Origin: Atopsyche davidsoni
Lineage: Eukaryota > Arthropoda > Insecta > Trichoptera > Hydrobiosidae
Length of the DNA: 64,000 nt
Reading direction: 5' to 3'
Assembly (NCBI GenBank): GCA_022113835.1
Contig: JAILWY010000023.1
Span: 2,418,001-2,482,000, forward strand
Positions 47,047-57,900 of this stretch are shown here, piece after piece. Under the pieces are notes generated by a model that had not been told where the DNA came from, did no database searches, and saw only the letters and a list, made by a program, of their open reading frames with translations. The first letter of the stretch is position 1; every line of letters starts with the position of its first letter. A program made the translations under genes and the position numbers.

Positions 47047-47078
47047 TCTCGAAGCTTCCACGGCAACAAGAAAATCGC
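47047..47078 (+). promoter_or_regulatory. RFX-like motif repeat, copy 2
   Basis: CTCGAAGCTTCCACGGCAAC then AAGAAAATCGC, matching copy 1 at 46889-46920 with few differences. Confidence 0.4.
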
Positions 47079-47345
47079 CACTAAGCAACGCGGCTCGCAA
47101 TAATTCTCATGTAAATTCCCCAGCAAGAATACGGATTATGCTAAACCCCGGAATAAAATTACCGCTCGTATGATAAGCGAGCATAATCGAAGCCGGAGTT
47201 TATTCGGCGTTATATCCCCGCGCCCGCCGGAGAAATACGAAGCCTAACAGCGAGCCTGTGACGTCATACGCAATAGGTGGACGGCCGGAAATACTACTAT
47301 ATTCAGCAATTTTACAAAATTGATATTTATTGTGTGTATTTGTTT

Positions 47346-47430
47346 AAAGCTCTGGGCGTTTGGATCTGATACTCCTTCTACAGCAAGCTACTGAAACAAT
47401 ATCAGATCTAAACGCCAGAGCGTTGTAAGG
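47346..47430. repeat. R1-derived hairpin
   Basis: GCTCTGGGCGTTTGGATCTG near 47349 and its complement CAGATCTAAACGCCAGAGC near 47403 form a stem of about 22 bp. The left arm and loop match R1 (CTCTGGCGTTTAGATCTGAT at 18951). Confidence 0.7.
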
Positions 47431-49779
47431 AAAAATTGTGCTACCACCAAAAGCTTTGAGTATTCATGAAATTGGTTAAATTATCTATATATATTTCGAG
47501 GAGTGCCAACGATTGGATATGACGTCGCAAGTCCTCTCCAAAGGGCTCGATACATCTGGTGTCGGCGGTATCGAATAGATTTACTTATCTCGGGTCAATG
47601 TATTCCGCCGGGCTCTCGGGATGGCTCGGGCGTCTCGCGCGTCTGCCGTCTCCTGTAACAAACACAAAGCAACTGTTAGAAATTTAGATTTAAGGTTGGA
47701 AGGTGAGAAGTGAGATGGAACAACACTTTGAATTGTAATGGAACACAAGATCGATTAAATGATAATTTAAAAAATCGCGTCACAACAGTGTGACGCTTGC
47801 TTGTGAGGAAGCTTACTGGGTGTAGAGCTGGTGTAATTAACTTCAATGGTTCTAGATGTTGATCCCGCTTATTAGTATTCACAGTAAAGCAGCGTAAAAA
47901 CCATATCTTTTATCCGAATGAACCGTAACGTGCATAGAATGGCAATACATGGACCTATATTACGCTGGAGACCATTGTTCTTTGTGTGCTAATTTTTCGA
48001 CGATTGCTCTCTATATATAAAAAAAATATTACATACACAAAGGACAAAGAGATTCCTACCAAGGTATGCGTTATTATTAGAGTCCTTAAAAGTTGGATAT
48101 TACTTGGCGTAAATTTTTTTACGATAAAAGGCGAACATAGACTGTCTCTCCAGCCGGGGCGTGGCTGAGCCATAGAAAGTAGTTCTTATCAAAACATACA
48201 TTTATAGGCACCACATTAAAAAATATACATATACATGAAGAGTTCTGGTACGATTTAGCATGCTGTTTTTGGAATTCCTTGGAATGGCTTGAAATTTTTT
48301 TTTTTTCTCAAAATATTATTTGAAAATATAAACGAAGGTTATTTTATGCACAAAGATATTGAAAATTTGATGACGTATATTTTATTGCGTACGCTTTGAT
48401 CAGTTCCATTTGCGAGTATATTTTATGTATAATTTTATTGCTCTTCTTGTACTTCGGCAGTTATTTTGTGACTCTTTTGGGACGTTAAAAAAACCGCACG
48501 AAGCTCGAAACCGCCGCTGCCATTGAATAATAAAAAAAAAATATGTTCCAAAAACCACATATTTATCACTCCAATTTCCCAGTAAAAAGCGGTTCAGGCC
48601 GTTAAAGCGCCCATCATTAATTTACGACTACCAATTAAGCCGTTGCCCGATCCAAGACACACATTAGTCGATTGTGAATACAACAGTCACCGGTCACTGC
48701 GACACTACATTAAGCGTGGCGATGATCTAATGAACATGTCATACGTTTAAAAAATGGCAAAGTTTCAAGTTTAACCGCATCTCACAGGCTTGCCAACCAT
48801 CTGTCGTCTGTTTTTTTTTTTTTTTTTTTACGTGATATAATATATTGCAAGTTTACTCCCATGAGCATCCTTGTAGAAAACAGTATTATAGCACGCATGG
48901 AACTAAATTACTTTTACATACAATTTTATTATTATTCAGCCGTTTTGCAATACGCCTACACAGAAAATAACTTCCATCATTAATATTATTCTGAATGTAA
49001 TTTATATTACGCACATCAATTGTGACCGCTCTAGTCTAGGCAGTAGTTTACAGGCATAATAAAAAAAATATCGCCGTGTTGGTGTGCACGGACTTCATTG
49101 GTACACAAATATATTTAAATTCTTCGATTGTCAAACTACAGGATATTCAAAAAGGGCTATACTTTAAAAAAAAAAAAAAAAAAAAACTCAATAAGCGATA
49201 TAATTTCTATGCCAAGACATTCAAGCTTTAATACACCCGGATATCCGCACGGCCCATTGTGAGGAGACCGCTCGGCTAAGCCGGCGCGTGTGACTGCATT
49301 AAATCAGCGCATTGACCAAGCCGTGGAAATATAATCACAAGTAGCCGTAATGAGGGTGAGTGGCATTTGCATTGTAATGCGACGTGCCGGGGAGGACGCT
49401 GCACACGTGCGCACAATACACGAGGATGGGAATATGTTGTTTTTTTTCGTTTGACCTTTGAACCGGGGCTTCGGACAGCTGCGCTCTGGGCAGAGCAAAC
49501 AACCGAACCTTTTAACGCGAGCTGTTCAAATAGAGGACTTCCTATGTGTGCCTGACGTGGTTAATTGCATTTTTAATGTGATCTCCTCGCACTGCAGACG
49601 AATGAGTCTGTTTAACATCGTGTTTGTAAATTGAACGGTCGGAACCAATGAAGTCTATGTTCCACATATTTTACCACTTAGAAGTCATAGAAAATCTTCA
49701 TTAAAATTAGTCTCAAAGGCTTTACTCAAATCTGAAATACTATAATACGCAATTCTAAAAAAAGCGCTGTACGCGAGCA

Positions 49780-49793
49780 TCACACCGGTGTGA
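49780..49793. promoter_or_regulatory. TCACACCGGTGTGA perfect palindrome, T-box-like
   Basis: Perfect 14-bp palindrome of two TCACACC half-sites. Flanks GCGAGC and GACG are shared with 33163. Confidence 0.4.
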
Positions 49794-51395
49794 CGACCGA
49801 GAGCTTCGCACGAATGCAAATATTACGCCGGTTTGTACACTGCGGGTAATTTAACCATATCATGAAACACGGGCAGCATGAATTATAACGAAAAAATATC
49901 GACGAAATGAATATCGGGCAGAAGTCCGTCCGCGGCGTCGCGCCTCATCGACTTGCAAATCGGCAGCGACCCGCGGGTCAGCGGGCCTCGTCCGGACCTA
50001 GGTACCCTGCTTCGTACACACCAGGTTCAACTGATATTTAAATAAATAATGATACTAATAAAAAAAAATAGTCAAACGGCTAGCAGATTACGACGTTTTT
50101 AATCATGAGCGTATTTGCTTTTAGAAGTATTGTATCGGACGCGCTATCGCATGCGAAACGGTCACAAGTAAAAACATCATAATCTCCGAGCCATTCTCGG
50201 TTATATTGAATATGTAGTATAAATTACATGTTCATAATATATATTATACACTTCTGTGCACGTTTATCTAGCCACAACACAAGCCATTCGTTACTCCAGT
50301 TGAAGTAAATCAATTTGAATGCATCAAGGAGCCGTAAACACTCACGTGTGCACTCGATAGAAGTTTCTGTAGCCTCGTGCTCAGATATGATTCGATTAGT
50401 GTACTTGGCAGGTACGTAGTTTCGCAACCCAAGCACTCGCAACAATATCACAAGTCATTATTGCTTGTTATTTATTAGACAGAAACTTAAATAAAAATAT
50501 ATAAAAAAATATTTTAGCACGAATAGCGATATGCCCGCAGCCTCACAATACAAGGTACTAACATCAAAAGTTATTAGATCTTCCAGGCATATATAAGTCA
50601 ACGTGAGTTTATGTAATGCAATTGAGACTTAAAAGTGTCTTCTAGGTAGAATGGATAGCATTATGCACGCAGCCTCGCAGCCAAACGACGTCACGAGTCA
50701 TTAGTTCCTCCGGCTGCAGTGCCCGCCGGACGTTTTGTATGATAATTGTATGATTTGAATTAATCGGGGGCAACGGAGTCGAGGGCGCAGGCGCCGGGAC
50801 CGCTTCCGGGAACTTTTGCGGAATAATTAATTATTTCGAGTTTGAATTTTGTTTCGGAATTTATGAGTGTTTAAAGCGACGCGTGTCAGAAGTTCGGCAA
50901 CGACGTGATAATCCCCGGGGGCGCGTGTCTGCCCACAGGATGTGTCGATCGCGGCGGAATTATTATACATTACAGCGACCTCTGAACTTGGAGGTGTCCC
51001 ACATACGATTACACCACTGAAATGTGTTTAAACGTGATGGGGGCACACTCGACTTTCAAATGAGTTAAATATTCATAGCTGATATCCCAAAAGGGTCCAC
51101 AGCGAATATCACGAATGTTACAAATATATATATATTTTTTTAAATTTGCATACAGCATAAAGCATAATAAAATCAGAGATTTAACATAAATGATATAAGT
51201 AGTATGCATTAATTTTAAGGATTTTCTAAGAGATGGCGTTACTTGTATTGAATCGCATCAGGCTATACTTTATTTAACTTCATTGTGAAGCGTCATTGTT
51301 GCGCTTTATTTTTCAGTATATATCATATCGCTGATGTGTATACAGCTCTCAACATGTCAACTTTTGTACCAACAAATGCCGACTACATGCAGAAT

Positions 51396-51584
51396 GCCGT
51401 TTCCGGAATACGCTTCACTTCTGAACAGGGTATCAACAATTGACTTGATTCTTTCTTGGCTTCAAAAGACGAACAGTTCTTTTGGGGCGGAATCCATAAT
51501 TTACCCGAAAGATGGGAGAAAGTAGCGGCTAGCGATGAAAAATACTTTAGTAGTATCGTATTCGAAAACGGCAAAAAAAATTAA
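51396..51584 (+). pseudogene. Mariner transposase C-terminal fragment
   Basis: Frame AVSGIRFTSEQGINN, a stop, then LDSFLASKDEQFFWGGIHNL and PERWEKVAASDEKYF. This is the C-terminal FTS...F(F/Y).GI..LP.RW.K motif of mariner-type transposases, past the last catalytic residue. One in-frame stop (codon 16). No terminal repeat was located, so it is an isolated remnant inside otherwise transposon-poor DNA. Sequence differs from the other mariner fragments in the window. Confidence 0.75.
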
Positions 51585-54500
51585 CGCCCGTATCAACACA
51601 GGCAGAAATTCAAAGTAGTAAAGAGATACGTAGCGGTAAAAATGTAACAATACAGAGAATATACCGTCGAGTATTCGAATGCTGCAATGTTGATTGCCGA
51701 GGCAGGAGCGCTCGCCCCGCCGGGCCGTCCGCCCGGAAGACCGAAGTTTGAAGTGGCCAGACAACAAAGAGAGGCTGAATCATTGAACACGGCGGCTCCT
51801 GTCACAGCCAGCCTCTCCCATTATTCCCCGAGGGCGGGGGCTCCTCCAATATTCTTTCTGCCTTTATTTAATGCAATCTGCGCAGGCTGTATGCAGATCC
51901 ACGCGATCCCGCAGACGCCCGCCGAACAAATCACAAGCCTCATCTAATCGACTTATTTTCTTATACCCATGAATACGTCATGGATATTTTAATGCATACA
52001 AACACATTTACTATTAATGTTCTTATAAATCAAACTAATTCTATTAAAGTGCCCGAGGAAAATCTACATCTTATTCATGAATTCACAATGTTAAGCCATA
52101 CCATATATCAACTCAATAGTCATCTATTCACCTTATACTTCGCTTCAATGGATGCCGGGGATAATCTAATATTCTTTCTGTCCAGACTTACGATGCTACT
52201 GGTAATACTAAAATGAGATACTTTTGCAAAGAACATGGCGCAGTTATCTAATCTTATCTTATCAGTCATCAGTTATCAGCCCACCGGGGCCGAGTCTCTC
52301 CACACTTCACCTATCTGCTTGTTTCCACTATATGCCACACTACTATATTTCGAAGATAACGTGTCGGAGTAGAATATTATTCTAAAAAGATGAAAAATTT
52401 ATGCCAAAGTGAAAAATCTCGCTACTAGCATCTCAAGTAAATTTTGAAATTAACATAAACAGTCGGTAGCAGACGTTAAATAACGCAGAAAATATATGTA
52501 GATTGGTTAAATATTTGTTTTTTGTTGAGAGAATTGAAACATTGTTTAAGACTACGTTTATATATTCCCTGTAATTTTTATTTAAAAACATACTTTACAC
52601 TGCACTGTTTTCTTTCTATAAACACAAAGTGTAGTTAACTATAGTCTCTCATATTTCTAGAAAATGTCGCCCATGTTACACTGACTAAAATGGAAGTTTT
52701 TCATGATAAATGAAAATACCAGTGAAATACAAGACGTTAGCTTAAAGTTTGTATGTAACTTTATTCTCAAAAAGAAATATATAAATTATTATTCCTTGGT
52801 TTAGCGGTGAAGACAAAATAAAAATATTTTTTATATATACAACAAGTAAGCCACCCACGAACGGTTTCATGAGAAAGTACATTGGATTTTCACATGGTAC
52901 ATTACCATATTATAAATGTTTTGTAACTTTATACATTGCCGATAACGCCAGGTGGTCGGGCACTGATGACTAAAATAAAGTAAATACTCGCATGTGAAAA
53001 GTAAACTTTTGGACTAGTGATGGGCGTTTCGAAGAACATCCAACACAGCTTCATTTATATTTGCTTTGTCAAAGTAGCAGCTGCTTCAAACTACTATAGA
53101 GAAACAATAACTGTATTGCTACAAATATGCAGTATTTTAAAACTTAAATCTACGTAACATTGATTTTATACAATATATTCAGTAATAAATTCAAACAAAA
53201 TATTAATTTTCCGAACTCGATTCTCGCCTTTGGAAATATGAATAGCCAAATAATGAGAAAACTTATTAACGTCATCATCTCCTGGTGATTCCGCTTCATA
53301 TTTGTTGTTTCTTTACAAAGAAGCTGCTTCATTTATTTAAGAGAAATAGCGATGTTTCATTGCCTCGAATTCAGCAGCTTCTTTGGCTCGGCACTATACC
53401 AGGCTGGTAATAAATGTTGGCAATTGTACGCGCCTCGGCGAGAGATAAGAAATATTTAGAAGGTAACTCGAAGTGTCTTACTAAAAATTCAAGAACTCCG
53501 TCCATAACATAGCATGACTGTAATTTTGTAAGTAGGTACGTCCTTGTTTCTACCCGAGTCTCGTCGGTTATAAAAACCGGCAGAAATAGCGCGGGCGGTA
53601 AAAGGTGAAGGCTGGAGAAGAACGGGGCAAACTAAAGCGGGGTTAGTGTACAAGCATAAAATATAATAACGAACCCAACAAACTACTATCCGACTATGCG
53701 TGCTTGCAATATTCATCGAATTCCCGCGGGTTTGGCTGTGTGTAATTTTATTAAATAAATATTTTAAAGGAAGTGACGCGGCCGATGCTTTCAAATATTA
53801 TGTAGTCGCTGCGAACGATAAGCGAATGTACTGAACAATTGTTGATTTTAGATTTTCTCCAAGTAATATGATAAAGCGGGACCAGACAGCTGTTTAAAAT
53901 TGTCACACGTGTTCTAACTGGTAAGAGATGCCACGTGACCTTTTTTAGTACTCACGCAATTACTTATTGATAAACTATAGTCAAATGGTGTCGAAGCTCG
54001 ATTTTATGTTTATGGTGTTTATTGCAAAACTACAGACGTCCTTTTAATAGTTTTTGATCTTGTAGGGGTTAGTACCTACATCGGAACACGTGTATTACGG
54101 CCTGTTGGAATGTGACATTCGATCCTTAATACATTAAATATTTTATATGACTGCCATTAAAGTAGAACATAATCCCTTAGTAATTAGCGGCCAGTCAAAG
54201 GCGATCGTATTCAAGCGAGATGTCCTCGCAATGAGACACCCCCGATACGTGGGAATCTTCCTGTTTACGCCAGCCACAAAGGCAGCGGGACCCTATATAA
54301 GCGGCTCCTCAAGAGAGACCTCGCGGCATCGAACTAGTAACCACGTACTTTTCTAACAAGTGTAGTTATACTAAATAAACTACGAATACGCAAATATTTC
54401 GCCAGCCTTCTGATTTCCAACCTTATATCAATCCTGCAACCACATCATCTTCATCTTCAACAACACACACTCAATCTGCGGCGAATTGGTGACATCTTAT

Positions 54501-54856
54501 TCATCGGCGAAAATCTTAATAACTAAACAAGTCAGTTGGTGCCGTATACCGATTTTTAGTTTATGGACTTTTTGTTTAAGCCCAATAAAATTTAAACCGA
54601 GTCAAGGAGAGAGTATGACGTCATTGAGCAACGATTTGAGTAAAAATTATTTGAAAATACTCAACCCACTTGGTACAGAGTATCGCAATTAAATTTTAGG
54701 AGTTTAAGCTCAGCACGTATAAATAAGTATGCAGAAAAATCGTCAATCTAAAAGAAAAGCAATCAAAAAAATTAAACTGTAAAATCCATTAAGATAGTTG
54801 CGATGTGGAAAATAATCAAACTGCGTTACTCGGGCGCATAGCGCGCCTCTGAGAGC
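51585..54856. other. Right-hand domain, part 5: no gene recognised
   Basis: GC island 51690-51930, with an 86-codon plus frame I do not recognise. The GATA cluster lies at 52244. 52380-53460 is AT-rich. TGACGTCA at 54616. Short frames only. Confidence 0.4.
52244..52278 (-). promoter_or_regulatory. Cluster of four GATA-type sites
   Basis: TTATCT, CTTATCT, TTATCA and TTATCA within 35 bases, all in the same orientation (GATAA on the minus strand). Homotypic clusters of this density are typical of GATA-factor enhancers. Confidence 0.5.
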
Positions 54857-54990
54857 AGGCGGGGGCGGGGGTGGGGGCGGGGGCGGGGGCGCACACAACC
54901 GCCGGGATGTTTCATCAGTCACGTGATTAAAGAGCCGCGCCCCGGGGGTGGCGGGGTGGCGGGGTGGTGGGGTGGCGTGGGGGCTGCATG
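54857..54990 (+). repeat. G-rich tandem tracts
   Basis: (GGGGGCG)n-like at 54857-54893 and (GGGGTGGC)n-like at about 54945-54985. Strong G-quadruplex potential on the plus strand. TGACGTCA follows at 55004. Confidence 0.85.
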
Positions 54991-57900
54991 CATACTGATG
55001 GGGTGACGTCAGCGGTCTCCTGGAGCATCATGTAATTATGCCGGCCGCCTGGTGCTGCAGGAGGGAGCCGCGCGCCCCGAGCCCTGAAGCCCGGCAGTTT
55101 GTTTTTACTGTTGAGCATGATGTCTTGTTAATTCGCGTTACGGAGAATATTTGAGAGTTTCAGTGAATTCTAAGGCAATATTCTAGAATAACTAGATATA
55201 GATACAAAAAATCGCTTTCAAAAATATAACCTCAAATAAGTCGCTTATATTTAGAATACAACGCTTTTTCATCACAAGTGATATTTATGACAAATTTTTT
55301 TGTATAAAAGTAATGTTGAGATTATTTAAAAATAACTGCGGTGTAAAGCTTGGGTAAAAATATTTAAAGCGGTTAACACTCGGTTGAAGTAATACGCCAT
55401 TTATAATATGAGAATATAAATTATGTACTTGCAATATTGCCTTTAATGTTCCGTCGTTGGCTCGCAGCCACAGTTGTCGGGGCCGCCGATTGCTAACCGA
55501 GAGTTCCCGGTTAATCCCCGCACTTTGAGCTCACGTCTGCTCGGGTTTAGCCTAGGACGATTGCACCGACATTGCATGAACTATATTGCACTTATTTTTT
55601 TTAATACGAAGAGTCCTTCATGCACCGGCAACCGGGAAAAAAATAAACGTCTACTTCATTGTTAAAAGTAAAAATAAACGTGTTCTCATAAAACGAGACC
55701 TTTATTAAATTTGTCATTATCATTAGCTTTATCTTACTATACAGAATTATCCCTACTGAATTTGATTAAATATTCGAATTACAATTATATCTAGGTTATG
55801 ACAATCATAATTAAGCTGAAAAATCCAAACTCATATATAATACGTTAAAAACAAAAAAAAAACCCCCCAAATTTACTTCCATCTTCATGCATTGACAAAA
55901 TTGACAAAGTGTTTTTCTCAGTAATATTTAAATATCTCTTAAACCGGGTCTTATAATATATCAATATTGATTCGAGCATAACTCGCCTGCTGGCGGCAGA
56001 TACGGACTCGATTATTGTTGCATTCTCCGGACTGCACTGTCTGCCGCCCCCCACTCCGCCCCCTCCTTGACTTTATTGGATGGGCATGAATCCTCCACAG
56101 AACCTTCGCAAGCGCGCGCCGTATTATTTCACTAACACAATGCTCTATGCATGATATGAGATTATCGAAATGTGTTTAGCTTGTAATCGGTTTGTATGAA
56201 TTCAAATTTTAAAAAACGCTCTACTTGTACCTGGTTTAGATATAATTCCCTAGTTGATTGTTGGTGTGCCGATGCGCGCTACACGCACTGAAGTCTCGTG
56301 TCAACACGACGCCCTAGTCAGCAGCGATAAACGGCATCTGCTTCATCTTATCTGACACTCCAGACGTTCATTTCCATACTAAACACCGTCGCACTTGAGC
56401 TCCGGGGCCATAGACAGGCGATCCGTCTTTTTTACGAGGTCATCCCTCTGTGCACCAGTGTCGCGCCAGTTTTTTTATAAGAACATTTTTTTCATTATTT
56501 TATTAATTTATGTATGCATTCGAAGAACTTGGCAAGTGTACAAATTATATGAACTGTCAGTGTTTTTATATCGTAGCAATATAGAGCATCAATAACGCCA
56601 TCACTTATACGCAAACTTCACTGTGTCACACTGTACCATTATTTTATCGGTGGAGATTCATATACAAGACTCTTTATTTAGATCGCAAATGTTGGAGCTT
56701 GTTGTGTTGCTACCATTAATTTAGAAAATAGTTACACTTCAAATAACCTTCGTTTTCATTTATACGAACGTTTAATTAAACAATTAAGAAACTGGTATTC
56801 ACTTTTGAAGAATAAATTTTTTATAAAAGTATTATTATTTAAGTTATACTGAGTTTTATTTCGCTTGAGCTACAAAAGGCATGGTATCATCCTGGTGTAG
56901 TACCAAGTAGTTAAAAAAAAAAAAAAAAAAAGAAGCTATTTTTGTGTATCCAATTTGCATGAAACGTAATCGTGTCCCAGCGCGCCTCGCTCACACGGCG
57001 TCGAGTTTCCTTTCGACACGTGTAAAAATTGAACGATGCAAGCAGCCACTCGAGAGGCGCCGCGCTGTCGCCGTAGAAAAGCGAGCCGGAAACGCGAGAA
57101 GTGCATCACTGCGAGCAGGATGCACCGTGTGCAGGATGCTCCGCGGGGCGGGCCGCCGATACCGACAGCGCCGGGTGCTTCCGACTGGAGGAAATCGAGT
57201 GAATCGAGATACCGGAGGTATCAGAGCGAAGTTATCGACGACCGTATGAAGACCTACACATACATTAGAAATGCTGCGTTCTTGGATATTTTATACATGG
57301 GTTATATCTACTGGATTTTGGAACTATAAATTCACTGAAGATGACTTCAGTACCTGAAGAAATTATAATTACGACGGCCGTTAAAATCTACAAGTACACA
57401 TATATTGTACTTCGACAATAAAAAGTGTGATTGATTATTATCAATATGTGAAAATCAATAACCAATGAATGCTGGGTAATAATTTATTACGTTTATGTAA
57501 TAAGTGACGTAAATTGTTTACGTGATTATTTTGTGGCCTCAGTACAAAGGACTGCACGCTCAGCCATGATATCTAATCAAATACGAGCTGCTAGTATTTT
57601 TATATAAAAACCAGAGAAGGATTAGATAAGATCCCAAATGACCTTAGGCACTATCAACATGTGTAGAAAAATGGTGGACACATAGAGTCAGCCGAGTTAT
57701 CACGCGGTGTGCATTTTATTAATTATTTTTTAAAAATTAAAAAACCAACGTAAATCGCTTCGTGAGAGCATCACTATACAGCGTGATGTGAATTGTTGTA
57801 CTGACCCTTATTATTGTTTCGAAAACATAGCGGCGAAATTTAACATGTGTTTTCTATATGCCGGGGCAGAACCATAACAACCTCGCAATGCAACGTGATT

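Larger units (their letters stand above)
46367..51395. other. Right-hand domain, part 4: no gene recognised
   Basis: GC islands at about 46400-46530, 46880-46950, 47060-47270, 47560-47660, 49240-49520, 49760-50010 and 50690-50960. TGACGTCA at 47259. GCGTCACA-ACAG-TGTGACGC forms a 20-bp inverted repeat near 47775. Poly-T near 48812 and poly-A near 49167. Frames are short and unrecognised. Confidence 0.4.

Noticed and set aside
56944..57329. Two arginine-rich overlapping plus frames, with a possible donor site near 57217
   Set aside because: Mutually exclusive frames, no domain, donor-like GAGGTATC is weak, no acceptor identified upstream.
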